From contig JABARE010000006.1 in the NCBI GenBank assembly GCA_019187365.1, positions 1-64,000 of the forward strand: a DNA stretch of 64,000 nucleotides, in the 5' to 3' direction. The position numbers and the translations under genes are program-made. Shown here one piece after another: positions 53,750-62,398 of this stretch. The notes below the pieces were generated by a model. The model was not told the origin of the DNA. It was given only the letters and a program-made list of their open reading frames with translations, and made no database searches. Every line of letters begins with the position of its first letter. The first letter of the stretch is position 1. This stretch comes from Saprospiraceae bacterium (GTDB lineage Bacteria > Bacteroidota > Bacteroidia > Chitinophagales > Saprospiraceae).

Positions 53750-56611
53750 ATGGACCGAATCAACGACAGCGGCTTGCGTGCAGCGCTCTCCGCCCTGGGT
53801 GAAGAAATCGGAGGGTCGCTCTCGTACGACGAAATGCATTCGGGCATTTATGCCACCGACGCCAGTAACTACCAGATTCGGCCGCTGGGTGTGGCGTTCC
53901 CCCGGTCTGAGGAAGACGTGCTTCGCATCGTTCATTGGGCCAACCGCCATCGCATCCCGCTGGTTGGCCGGGGAGGGGGCACCAGCCTGGTTGGACAAAC
54001 CATTGGAGAGGGACTCGTTGTCGATTTTTCTCGTTACATGGACCGCATCCTCGAACTCAACGTTGAGGAACGCTGGGCATGGGTCGAGCCAGGGATTGTG
54101 AGGGATGTATTGCACCATGCCCTTAAACCACACGGGCTGCATTTTGCACCGGATCCAGCGACTTCCAGCCGCGCTACCGTTGGCGGAATGATCGCCAACA
54201 ACAGCTCCGGGACGCGCAGCCTCCGCTATGGCAAAACCCTGGATCACGTACTCGAACTCCGAGTGCTGCTCGCCGACGGAACGGTCTTGCACAGCAGAGA
54301 TATCGATGCGGCACAGCGTACAGCTTTAAAAATGGATCACGGCAGAGAAGCGGAAATTCTGCGAGAGCTGACCCGCATTGTAGACGAACAGCGCGACGAA
54401 ATTGAAATTCGGTTTCCCAAAGTCATGCGCAGGGTAGGAGGATACAACCTGGATGAATTTCTTGGTGAAACCTGGAATCTCAGCAAACTGTTTACCGGCA
54501 GCGAAGGCACCCTTGGCATCATCCTCTCAGCGAAAATACACCTTGAGCCTTTGCCGGCTCACCAAAGCATCTGCGTCGTGCATTTTTCTGAATTTTTTGA
54601 GTCGATTTCACACGTAGAACAAATGGTGCAATCCGGTGCGGTCGCCGTTGAATTGCTCGACCGGATGCTCATCGAGAAGAGCCGGGACAACCTGGAAACC
54701 CGGAGGTATTGCCATTTTATCCAGGGAGAACCGGCTGCATTACAGGTCGTGGAATTTTACGGTGAGACGCGCGCAGACGCAGAAGCACATGCCCGTTCTT
54801 TTGCGCGGAATCTGGAATCAATGGGCATTGGCTACGCATGGCCGGTTTATACGGAGACCTCAGACATCGAAGACGTTTTTACCGTCCGAAAAAAGGGTCT
54901 GGGTTTGCTAATGGGAATCAAAGGACGCAGAAAGCCCATCCCCTTCATCGAAGACGCAGCCGTTCCGCTGCAGCACCTGGCTTCCTACATTCGCGATGTG
55001 TACGACGTCTGTCACCGGCACGGGGCCGATGTGGTCGCGTACGCACATGCCAGCGTTGGTCTGCTGCACGTCAAACCCTTGCTCGACCTTCGAGATGCAG
55101 AAGACATCGAACGCATGAAAGTCATTTCGACGGACTGCCTCGAACGTGTGATGCATTACGGCGGAAGCTGGAGCGGAGAGCACGGCGACGGCCTTGCGAG
55201 AAGCCCATTCAACGAACGCTTTTTCGGCAGCCGCCTGTACGCGGCTTTCCGGGAAGTGAAAAATCTTTTCGACCCGGACTTTGTGATGAATCCTGGCAAA
55301 ATCGTGGACGCTCCCCCTCAGGACGCTAACCTTCGCTACGGATCCGCATACCGGGATCAGGTCAGGGATACGATGTTCCACTACCGGACCGAAGGAGGAT
55401 TTGCGGAGGCAGCCCACCTTTGCAACGGAGTGGGGGAATGCCGCAAGCTGAGCGGAGGAACCATGTGTCCAAGTTTTCGCGCGACGCACTCCGAAAAGGA
55501 TAGCACCAGAGGGCGAGCCAACCTGCTGAGGCTGGCCATCTCCGGGCAGTTGAAGCACAACGGACTGGACAGCCCCGAATTGCAGGAGATCATGGACCTG
55601 TGTCTTGCCTGCAAGGCCTGCAAGGCGGAATGCCCCAGCAACGTCGACATGGCCAAATTCAAGAGCGAGGTGCTGCACGCATCCAAACAATCGCGTGGAA
55701 CTGTTTTGACCGACCGCCTGATGTTGGCACAGGACGGCATGAACCGATGGTTATGTGGTCCGGCGGCACCCCTGGCCAATGCCGTGATCGAATCATCCCC
55801 GTTTCGGTGGGCCTTGGAAAAGATATCGGGTCTCGACCGCCGCCGCACTTTGCCACGCTATGCAAAAAGGCGCTTTGCCGCAAAATCGAGTGCAGGTGAC
55901 CCGGACGTCGTCTTTTTTGCCGACTCCTACGTTCGCTACCACGAACCTCAAACGGGTGACGCCGCTATTGCCTTGCTAAAATCACTCGGCCTGCGCGTAG
56001 CCATAATCGATAAGGCTTGCTGCCAGAGACCCCTGATGTCGCGGGGACTGCTCGACGCCGCGCGCTCAAGGGGGGACAAAACGTTTAGACAATTGCTCCC
56101 TTTTCTTGAACGCGGGGTTCCCGTTGTGGTTTGCGAACCTTCATGTGCAAGTGCACTGCGCGACGACCTGCCCGACCTGATGACAGACCCCACCTTTGCA
56201 CGATATTCAGAACAGATCATGCCTATAGAAGATTTCGTGGCAAGTAGAGAGGACTGGATGGGCCGTATCGCCATGGAACCTGGAGAATACCTTATGCACG
56301 GACATTGCCATCAACGTGCGCTGTTTACAACAGTTTCGCTGCGGCGCATTTTTGACAAACAAACGAACGTTCGTTTGTTGGAGACTCCCGGTGGCTGCTG
56401 TGGAATGGCCGGGGCGTTTGGTTACGAGAAAAAGCACTACGACCTATCTGTACAGATCGCCGGACAGAGCATACTCCCGGGCTTGAGGGGCGCATCGGAG
56501 TCAACCCACCTCGTTTTCAACGGGTTCAGTTGCCGCCACCAGGCAGAACACCTTACGGGCATTAAGCCCCGTCATTGGGTTGAGTTTATCCAACGAAATT
56601 CTGAAGAATAA
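53750..56611 (+). CDS. FAD-linked oxidase fused to FeS/CCG domains (YdiJ / D-2-hydroxyglutarate dehydrogenase-like)
   Basis: 953 residues from the ATG at 53750. The FAD-binding PCMH domain covers about 35-210 (PLVGRGGGTSLVGQTIGEGLVVDFSRYMDRIL, ATVGGMIANNSSGTRSLRYGKT). The FAD-oxidase C-terminal domain runs to about 520, with HASVGLLHVKPLLDL and SWSGEHGDG. Ferredoxin-like Cys clusters (CNGVGECRKLSGGTMCPSF; CLACKACKAECPSNVD) lie at about 555-640. Two CCG-type motifs (CCQRPLMSRG; GGCCGMAGAFGYE) follow. This is a GlcD-GlcF-type fusion that oxidises a 2-hydroxyacid and passes electrons to the membrane chain. The substrate is not certain. A 22-bp perfect palindrome lies in the coding sequence at 56358. 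Confidence 0.9.
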   Translation: MDRINDSGLRAALSALGEEIGGSLSYDEMHSGIYATDASNYQIRPLGVAFPRSEEDVLRIVHWANRHRIPLVGRGGGTSLVGQTIGEGLVVDFSRYMDRILELNVEERWAWVEPGIVRDVLHHALKPHGLHFAPDPATSSRATVGGMIANNSSGTRSLRYGKTLDHVLELRVLLADGTVLHSRDIDAAQRTALKMDHGREAEILRELTRIVDEQRDEIEIRFPKVMRRVGGYNLDEFLGETWNLSKLFTGSEGTLGIILSAKIHLEPLPAHQSICVVHFSEFFESISHVEQMVQSGAVAVELLDRMLIEKSRDNLETRRYCHFIQGEPAALQVVEFYGETRADAEAHARSFARNLESMGIGYAWPVYTETSDIEDVFTVRKKGLGLLMGIKGRRKPIPFIEDAAVPLQHLASYIRDVYDVCHRHGADVVAYAHASVGLLHVKPLLDLRDAEDIERMKVISTDCLERVMHYGGSWSGEHGDGLARSPFNERFFGSRLYAAFREVKNLFDPDFVMNPGKIVDAPPQDANLRYGSAYRDQVRDTMFHYRTEGGFAEAAHLCNGVGECRKLSGGTMCPSFRATHSEKDSTRGRANLLRLAISGQLKHNGLDSPELQEIMDLCLACKACKAECPSNVDMAKFKSEVLHASKQSRGTVLTDRLMLAQDGMNRWLCGPAAPLANAVIESSPFRWALEKISGLDRRRTLPRYAKRRFAAKSSAGDPDVVFFADSYVRYHEPQTGDAAIALLKSLGLRVAIIDKACCQRPLMSRGLLDAARSRGDKTFRQLLPFLERGVPVVVCEPSCASALRDDLPDLMTDPTFARYSEQIMPIEDFVASREDWMGRIAMEPGEYLMHGHCHQRALFTTVSLRRIFDKQTNVRLLETPGGCCGMAGAFGYEKKHYDLSVQIAGQSILPGLRGASESTHLVFNGFSCRHQAEHLTGIKPRHWVEFIQRNSEE
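56358..56379. repeat. 22-bp perfect palindrome, longest copy of the repeated word
   Basis: The half-site AACAAACGAAC is followed by its exact reverse complement GTTCGTTTGTT. It lies inside the dehydrogenase gene and encodes Gln-Thr-Asn-Val-Arg-Leu-Leu, between a variable loop and the GGCCG motif. Confidence 0.75.
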
Positions 56612-56628
56612 CCGGTTGGGCCTTTGCA

Positions 56629-56662
56629 CAAAAAAAAGCCACTCCTGATGTGCAGGAGTGGC
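56629..56662 (-). terminator. Rho-independent terminator of the 56684 gene
   Basis: On the minus strand GCCACTCCTG pairs with CAGGAGTGGC (56662-56638) around CACAT and is followed by a run of T (56637-56629). It also lies at the end of the convergent dehydrogenase gene. Confidence 0.8.
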
Positions 56663-56683
56663 CGGCTTCTACGAGTTCGAGAG

Positions 56684-56956
56684 TTATTGTGCTTTTTTGA
56701 ACAGACCGCCGAGCAGGGAGCCCGCACCCCCACCGACGAGGGACAGGATGAGGCCCATGATGTTGAAGCCGCCGTCTTCGCCGCCACTGTTGCCCAACAG
56801 GTTGAGGGCTTGAGCCAGAATCGGCAGAATGTTTCCTCCAGCCGCCCCGGCAATGAGGTTGCCAATCATTCCCAAGCCATTCTTTTTAGCCATGTTGCCA
56901 CCGTAACCACCGGCAGCACCAGCAACGGTGTTGATGAGAATTTGCATGAAGTCCAT
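56684..56956 (-). CDS. Small Gly-rich hydrophobic protein
   Basis: 90 residues with repeated small-residue patterns (NTVAGAAGGYGGN, GNLIAGAAGGN, LSLVGGGAGSLLGGLF), like glycine-zipper membrane proteins. No signal peptide. A strong terminator follows, which supports it as a real transcribed gene. Similar short proteins are often left as hypothetical in Bacteroidota. It might self-associate in membranes; this is a guess. Confidence 0.65.
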   Translation of the reverse strand: MDFMQILINTVAGAAGGYGGNMAKKNGLGMIGNLIAGAAGGNILPILAQALNLLGNSGGEDGGFNIMGLILSLVGGGAGSLLGGLFKKAQ

Positions 56957-57129
56957 AGTTCGTTTGTTTTGAAGGTGAAGGAATAATAGACCTCTAAGTT
57001 ACTCTTCATTAACAATTTATTGGATAAATTTATATATATAATTTTTTGATATATATAAGCAGTCGATCTGGAGGGTTGTCAGGGCGTGCGAAAACATTGC
57101 GTACATTCACCCTTGGAATGCTATAAGGT

Positions 57130-58794
57130 ATGTCAAAAAACATCAGCCATCTTTCAGGGCGCAAGGGCTTAAAGCAAAACCTGTTTGAGGAGATCGCAGC
57201 ATCGGTACAGCTCAACGGACGGCTCGACGAAGAGGCGGCACGCAAACTGGCAGAGGATTTTCTCGTGGGGACAGCCAGTGTCCATGGAACGGCCAGTTTT
57301 TACGATTTTACCCGGGAAGATCAGGCCGGCAAAAAGGTTTACGTATGCAACGGTACAGCCTGTCTTACTGCGGGAACACAGATGTTCGTTCGCGACGAGC
57401 TCAGCCGCCACTTTTCGACGGACGAGATCGGGGAAATGTGTTGCCTGGGGCGTTGTCACGAAAACAGTGCTTTCCAGTATGCAGGATCCAATTACTCTGG
57501 AACTGCCATCCGCGAATTAGAGCAAATCAGAAATTCAGGTAGGCACATCCGCGACCGGTATGCAGTCAGGGCATTGGGCCAGCCAATCCTGACGGGCCCT
57601 CAGCCGAGCCAGGAAGCGCTGAGGGAACAACTGCTCGTCCTGCTGAGCCGCAAACCCGAAGCGTGGATCTCCGAGCTCAAACTCTCTGGTCTGCGGGGCC
57701 GCGGGGGAGCCGGGTTCCCCATGGCCATCAAGGTCGAATCCTGTGCCCGCACCCCGGGTGATATCAAATTTATCGTTTGCAACGCCGACGAAGGCGACCC
57801 GGGTTCTTTTAGCGATCGCTATTTGCTGGAGCAGCAGCCATACCTTGTTCTCTTCGGACTGCTTGCAGCCGGTTACATGGTTGGTGCAGACCGTGGCGTG
57901 GTTTACCTCAGAGCGGAATACCCTGAATCTGCAGAAGCACTTGCCGAGGCATTGGATCAATTCCGGGAGTGGGGATTTTGCGGAGAGCACATTCTGGGAA
58001 GCGAATTCTCCTTTGCCTTCAAGGTCATTTTAGCTCAGGGAGCTTATATCTGTGGCGAAGAGACCGCACTGTTATCGTCGATCGAAGGCCAGCGCCCGGA
58101 AGTGCGCGTTAGACCGCCCTTCCCGGTGCAGGAAGGTCTGTTTGGCAAACCTACATTGGTCAATAACGTCGAGACCCTGGCCAACCTGTTCGCGATCTGT
58201 CGCGATGGGGGCGCCGCTTTTGCGGCCATCGGTGCACCGAAATCCACCGGAACAAAATTGGTATCCCTCGATAGCCACTTCAACCGCTCTGGCATCTGTG
58301 AAGTGCCCATGGGTACTGCCTTGCGCGACGTCGTTTTTCAACTGGGCGGCGGATTCACAACCCGTGTTAAAGCCCTCCACATTGGAGGCCCTCTGGGGGG
58401 ACTCGTTCCCATTCACAAGGTCGACGAATTGCAAGTCGATTTTGAATCCTTCGCCAGCCAGGGTTTTCTGCTGGGCCACGCTTCCATCGTTTCGGTCCCG
58501 GACGCCTTCCCAATGATCGAATACCTGGAGCACCTCTTTGCCTTCACCGCCCACGAAAGCTGCGGCAAATGTTTTCCCTGCCGCATTGGCTCAGTTCGAG
58601 GAAGGGAGCTTCTGCACAAAGCACGCACTTCAGAGGGCTTTCTCATCGACAAAAATCTTTTTGGGGACCTCCTCGATGCCATGAAGCGCGGCTCCCTTTG
58701 TGCGCTTGGGGGCGGAGTTCCGCTTCCGGTTTACAATGCGCTGCAATACTTTGAACAGGAACTCCGGACTTATTTTTCCAAGGGGTCTGCGTGA
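57130..58794 (+). CDS. NuoE-NuoF fusion protein (NADH-oxidising flavoprotein)
   Basis: 554 residues. The N-terminal NuoE-like thioredoxin-fold part (about 1-140) keeps the [2Fe-2S] ligands CNGTAC and CLGRC. The NuoF part has GLRGRGGAGFPMAIK (NADH), CNADEGDPGSFSDRYLLE (FMN) and ESCGKCFPCRIG plus SLCALGG ([4Fe-4S]). Such fusions serve NAD-dependent formate dehydrogenases, hydrogenases and related diaphorases. The catalytic partner is not in this window, and the other complex I genes are absent. The neighbours are a thiolase downstream and the FAD dehydrogenase upstream. Confidence 0.88.
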   Translation: MSKNISHLSGRKGLKQNLFEEIAASVQLNGRLDEEAARKLAEDFLVGTASVHGTASFYDFTREDQAGKKVYVCNGTACLTAGTQMFVRDELSRHFSTDEIGEMCCLGRCHENSAFQYAGSNYSGTAIRELEQIRNSGRHIRDRYAVRALGQPILTGPQPSQEALREQLLVLLSRKPEAWISELKLSGLRGRGGAGFPMAIKVESCARTPGDIKFIVCNADEGDPGSFSDRYLLEQQPYLVLFGLLAAGYMVGADRGVVYLRAEYPESAEALAEALDQFREWGFCGEHILGSEFSFAFKVILAQGAYICGEETALLSSIEGQRPEVRVRPPFPVQEGLFGKPTLVNNVETLANLFAICRDGGAAFAAIGAPKSTGTKLVSLDSHFNRSGICEVPMGTALRDVVFQLGGGFTTRVKALHIGGPLGGLVPIHKVDELQVDFESFASQGFLLGHASIVSVPDAFPMIEYLEHLFAFTAHESCGKCFPCRIGSVRGRELLHKARTSEGFLIDKNLFGDLLDAMKRGSLCALGGGVPLPVYNALQYFEQELRTYFSKGSA

Positions 58795-58827
58795 CCATCC
58801 ACATGCAACAAACTACCGAATGTTAGT

Positions 58828-60003
58828 ATGAAACAGGAAGCATACATCATCGCCATGACGCGTTCGGCCTTTGCAAGATCCAGACGCGGGGGATTTCGCT
58901 TCACTCGCTCCGACGACCTGTCGGTGCAACTCATCCAAAAGCTGATGGATCGCCTGCCCGGGCTGGACCATGCCCGCGTAGACGACGTCATCGTCGGTTG
59001 CGCAAATCCTGAAGGGGAGCAGGGCCTTCAAATAGGACGACAGATTGCCCTGAGGGCTCTTGGTAAACAGACTCCGGGAATGACGGTCAACCGGTATTGC
59101 GCATCGGGCCTGGAGAGTCTGGCCATCGCCACCGCAAAAATCCGCAGCGGCATGGGGAGCTGCTTTGTCGCCGGAGGCGTGGAGAGCATGAGTGTCATCC
59201 CAATGGAAGGGTACAAATTTGCTCCCAGCTTCGAGGTGGCTCGCGAACATCCGGATTACGTAATTGGAATGGGGCTGACCGCTGAGGCCGTTGCAGCTAA
59301 ATACTCGATCGCGCGTTCAGACCAGGATGCCTTTGCTCTCCGTTCGCACCTGCAGGCGGCCCTAGCACAATCTTCTGGCCGGTTTGCTGAAGAGATCACT
59401 CCCATTGAGGTTGAAGAATCCCATTTCGATGGACAGAAAAGGCATTTGCGCAAGATCTCTGTGTTGTGCGACGAGGGCATCCGCAAAGACACAAGCCTCG
59501 AAGCACTGTCGGCCCTAAGACCGGCATTCTCCAGAAACGGCTCGGTCACTGCCGGCAACTCGAGTCAGACCAGTGACGGCGCTTGCTTTCACGTCGTGGC
59601 CAGTGAATCCGTCGTTCGCGACTTAGGCGTTACTCCTATTGGCAGAATCGTCTCCTGCGCCATCGCGGGCGTTGAGCCTCTCTTCATGGGCATCGGTCCC
59701 TGCGCTGCCATACCCAGGGCACTCGACCAGGCGGGACTTCAACTGCAAGACATCGCGGTGGTCGAACTCAACGAAGCTTTTGCAGCACAATCCCTGGCGG
59801 TGATACGCGAAGCAGGTCTGGATCCGGAAATCGTGAACCCCAACGGGGGTGCCATTGCTTTGGGCCATCCGCTCGGATGCAGCGGAGCCCGCCTTGCCAT
59901 GACCTGCATACTCGAACTACGCCACCGCAACGCGCGCTATGGCTTGGTCACCGCGTGCGTTGGTGGCGGACAGGGCATCGCCGCCGTCGTGGAAGCGATC
60001 TGA
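58828..60003 (+). CDS. Acetyl-CoA C-acyltransferase (thiolase)
   Basis: 391 residues, the standard length. Catalytic residues: Cys91 (NRYCASGL), His347 (GGAIALGHPLG) and Cys377 (TACVGGGQG). It most resembles degradative FadA-type thiolases, which cleave 3-ketoacyl-CoA in beta-oxidation. It follows the NuoEF fusion by 33 bases, so the two may share a message; that would link electron transfer to acyl-CoA oxidation. The partner hydratase/dehydrogenase gene is not in the window. Confidence 0.92.
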   Translation: MKQEAYIIAMTRSAFARSRRGGFRFTRSDDLSVQLIQKLMDRLPGLDHARVDDVIVGCANPEGEQGLQIGRQIALRALGKQTPGMTVNRYCASGLESLAIATAKIRSGMGSCFVAGGVESMSVIPMEGYKFAPSFEVAREHPDYVIGMGLTAEAVAAKYSIARSDQDAFALRSHLQAALAQSSGRFAEEITPIEVEESHFDGQKRHLRKISVLCDEGIRKDTSLEALSALRPAFSRNGSVTAGNSSQTSDGACFHVVASESVVRDLGVTPIGRIVSCAIAGVEPLFMGIGPCAAIPRALDQAGLQLQDIAVVELNEAFAAQSLAVIREAGLDPEIVNPNGGAIALGHPLGCSGARLAMTCILELRHRNARYGLVTACVGGGQGIAAVVEAI

Positions 60004-60104
60004 ATTTGCGACAGGGACCATTTGCTGGTATGCCAACAATCTGTGCGCATGAACACTGGCAGGCGGACTGGAGTAAAAGAGAATTCTCAGAGGTGGCCTA
60101 AAGG

Positions 60105-60473
60105 CTATTCATGGGATTCGGACTTTGCTTTGCCTCGCAGGCATCGCAAAAAGGCGTAGGGTTTGCGATGGCTGAGGTAGTCTGGATCCAATTCGTTTTG
60201 GATCGCCTCGCGTTCGAAACCAATGGACTGGTAGGCCTGTAGATGACCATTGGAATGGAGGCGGCGCAAAAGGTATTCCAGTGCGTACCACACGTAAAAC
60301 GGAACGACCAGCAGCTCCACCTGCTGCCGAAGGTGGATCCTTTCATGGTTCATCAAGGATGCGTTGAAACGATCAGTCGGCTTGCGTACGACGATAAATG
60401 GCCATAGCGCCATCGCTCCTGCAAAGGATCCGCTGAGCAGGGCGAGGAGTCGTGGATTGCATAAAACGATCAT
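60105..60473 (-). CDS. Small membrane-associated protein with HERIH motif
   Basis: 122 residues. One or two hydrophobic segments (5-29 and about 53-70), with NHERIHLRQQ near residue 42. The HExxH motif and the later FEREAIQNELDPDYL helix resemble a minimal zinc-peptidase site (ligands His, His, Glu). Proteins of this type are common in Bacteroidota and uncharacterised. Whether it is a peptidase is open. Confidence 0.72.
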   Translation of the reverse strand: MIVLCNPRLLALLSGSFAGAMALWPFIVVRKPTDRFNASLMNHERIHLRQQVELLVVPFYVWYALEYLLRRLHSNGHLQAYQSIGFEREAIQNELDPDYLSHRKPYAFLRCLRGKAKSESHE

Positions 60474-60618
60474 TTAAACAGCAATTGAACGAACGCGGCC
60501 TCAGAAGCCTGACTCCGAAGTAAGGGGACCATGGAAGCCCCTGTAAGCAAATTTGTGCCGTGTGTAGATTGGGGTTCCGCGACTTTTTGGAAGTATACCA
60601 TTCCGGCGCACGGAGGCC

Positions 60619-60888
60619 TCAGTGCTTTTTCCACCGTTCGAGCCTGGGTATTGGCCTTGTCGCGAGCCAGGCAAACAATCCGTTCATTCCACTTTTTTTC
60701 ATTTCCTGAATGCAGAACTTCTGCATTTTTTCTGCTGTGTCAATTTCCGGTGGAGATAAAAAGGCCCCTTCCCGGTAACACATGGAGCAGTATTTTTTAC
60801 TGAGGGTGCCGTCTTTTTCAGTTCCCCCTCCGTTGATGTCTTTTTTTAAAGGGAAACCACAGCTCTGACAAAATTTGTATTCTTTCAT
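60619..60888 (-). CDS. Putative zinc-ribbon protein
   Basis: 89 residues. The N-terminal FCQSCGFPLKKD and YCSMCYREGAF hold two CxxC pairs, as in the putative zinc-ribbon domain family (Pfam zf-ribbon-type, about 80 residues). The C-terminal helix (TAEKMQKFCIQEMKKSGM) also fits. Function unknown. Confidence 0.8.
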   Translation of the reverse strand: MKEYKFCQSCGFPLKKDINGGGTEKDGTLSKKYCSMCYREGAFLSPPEIDTAEKMQKFCIQEMKKSGMNGLFAWLATRPIPRLERWKKH

Positions 60889-61194
60889 TGATCAGTGTTT
60901 ATAACTACTCCCCCGTGCCCTCAATCAGCCATAGGTCTATGGGAAATAAGTGTCAATGCCAAATCATTTTTCGGAGTTCCACATTGGCAAAAATCTCTCA
61001 TTCCATTGTAACAAAATGTTATTGACAAAAATTCCCTGCTGACTTTATCCGGAGGAGGAGTGCGAACCACCCGCATTCCGATCCTGCGCAACTGAAGTGT
61101 CTGAATGGTATGAACACATCGCTGGGCAACAAGGTGTTGTAGGGAAAACCGCATGACCTTGCAGGGGCTTTACGAGGGTGACGAAGATGTTTTT
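60889..61194. other. Intergenic stretch without a recognised gene
   Basis: About 300 bases. Small frames on both strands overlap and show no family pattern. I see nothing else here. Confidence 0.4.
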
Positions 61195-61310
61195 AGACAC
61201 TTCAAAAAACGGCCGATTGTGCCAGCTTGCCCGCACAGGATTAACGTGGAGTGGAGAGAGGCAGCCCATTTTATGCTGGCATCAAAATGGAATATTTAAA
61301 AGTGCCCTTT
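61195..61310. repeat. MITE-like element copy, about 116 bp
   Basis: The left end AGACACTTCAAAAAACGGCC and the right end TTTAAAAGTGCCC are inverted repeats of the 11904 type. The inside TTGTGCCAGCTTGCCCGCACAGG parallels TTGCGCCAGTCAGACCGCACAGG of the 1803 copy, and CTGGCATCAAAATGGAATA parallels its right end. It abuts the methyltransferase stop at 61318. Confidence 0.6.
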
Positions 61311-61317
61311 ATTTCTT

Positions 61318-62061
61318 TCATGCAACGATCTTTATCGCCTTTACAATAATCGTTTCACCGAAGAGAACCTCTTTCGTAAATACCTGTCTGAAAATGCTTT
61401 TGTTGATTTGCAATGTTCCTTCTTTTTTTCCTCTTCTGCAATAAACCCATAGTGTGGATATATACACCAGGGGCAGGAAGACGGAGTACAGAACGGCAAT
61501 GGCTTTTATCCTGTTGGTCTTAATAGCATTTATCCGGAATCCGCTGGTGTGGAGAAGGTATCTCAATTCAGGAAAAGAGATCATCCCTATGTGGTGCAGC
61601 GGGTTAGGCTTGTTTTCATCGAGGGGCACTTCGCATTTATAGTGATGACCCGTGATAAACCATTTCCATCTCGACCTCAGACTGGAAATGTTGGGCGTGG
61701 AAATGATCAATTCACCCTGAGGCTTGAGTATCCGATGCGCCTCCCTCACAAAAGTGCATTGTTCATCAATATGTTCTATGCCGTCGATGCAGACCAAAAC
61801 GTCACAGGAATCATCTGCAAAAGGCAAAGGTTTTGTCATATCGGCTTGTACAAAGGAGTCGTGATTGATTTGCAGAATATTGTCAATATCTGCAGCGATG
61901 ATATGTTTAAATCCACTGTCTTTAAGCCTTTGAACAAATGCGCCACTGCCCGAGGGGATGTCAACGACCGCGTAGTTTAAATCTTCCTTGATCAGGGAAA
62001 ATACCGTTTCATGTGTATTTTTAGAGGTATTGATCGAAATCCCTTTATAGCTGTTTCGCAT
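61318..62061 (-). CDS. Class I SAM-dependent methyltransferase with C-terminal membrane segment
   Basis: 247 residues. The SAM-binding glycine motif is DIPSGSGAFVQRL near residue 34, with the acidic end of strand 2 at AADID and the LVCIDGIEHIDE motif IV at 88-100. This is the UbiE/Methyltransf_11 type. A hydrophobic segment at about 187-205 (AIAVLYSVFLPLVYISTLWVY) suggests membrane attachment. Such proteins often sit in surface-polysaccharide loci; here no sugar genes are next to it. Base composition is lower in GC than in the neighbours, and it is next to an inverted-repeat element, suggesting recent acquisition. Confidence 0.85.
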   Translation of the reverse strand: MRNSYKGISINTSKNTHETVFSLIKEDLNYAVVDIPSGSGAFVQRLKDSGFKHIIAADIDNILQINHDSFVQADMTKPLPFADDSCDVLVCIDGIEHIDEQCTFVREAHRILKPQGELIISTPNISSLRSRWKWFITGHHYKCEVPLDENKPNPLHHIGMISFPELRYLLHTSGFRINAIKTNRIKAIAVLYSVFLPLVYISTLWVYCRRGKKEGTLQINKSIFRQVFTKEVLFGETIIVKAIKIVA

Positions 62062-62398
62062 GATCCTTGGATTTAATGTGCGCTTGGCGAAGTAATCGAT
62101 TTTTTGTGAATTGCTGCCGAAAAATGCGATCAGCGCTCATCCTTGCAGGCATTTACCCATTCTCAGCGCATGGATGAGAGAAATGAAAATAGGGCATCTT
62201 GACGTGTGTAGGGCAAAGATAATGCAATGGCTCAAACAAATGTCTGAGCTTGCCTGAGAGGGCTGACTGGTTGGGATGTTTTGTGTATCTGCGGCGAACG
62301 GCTCATTTTGACCAACCGCAGACACGCGGGAAATCCGGAAATGGAACAAAATCCACGAGAACCCCAAGCCTAACTAACTTTGCTTTAAATTTCCTCCA
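62062..62398. other. Divergent intergenic region with a -7 box for the beta-lactamase-family gene
   Basis: TAACTTTG at 62375-62382 matches TAnnTTTG and lies 16 bases before the ATG at 62399. No -33 TTTG stands at the expected distance. No other gene or repeat is seen in these 337 bases. Confidence 0.45.

Noticed and set aside
54908..55690. 260-residue open frame antisense to the FAD/FeS dehydrogenase
   Set aside because: Lies wholly within a gene with intact motifs and has no recognisable domain.
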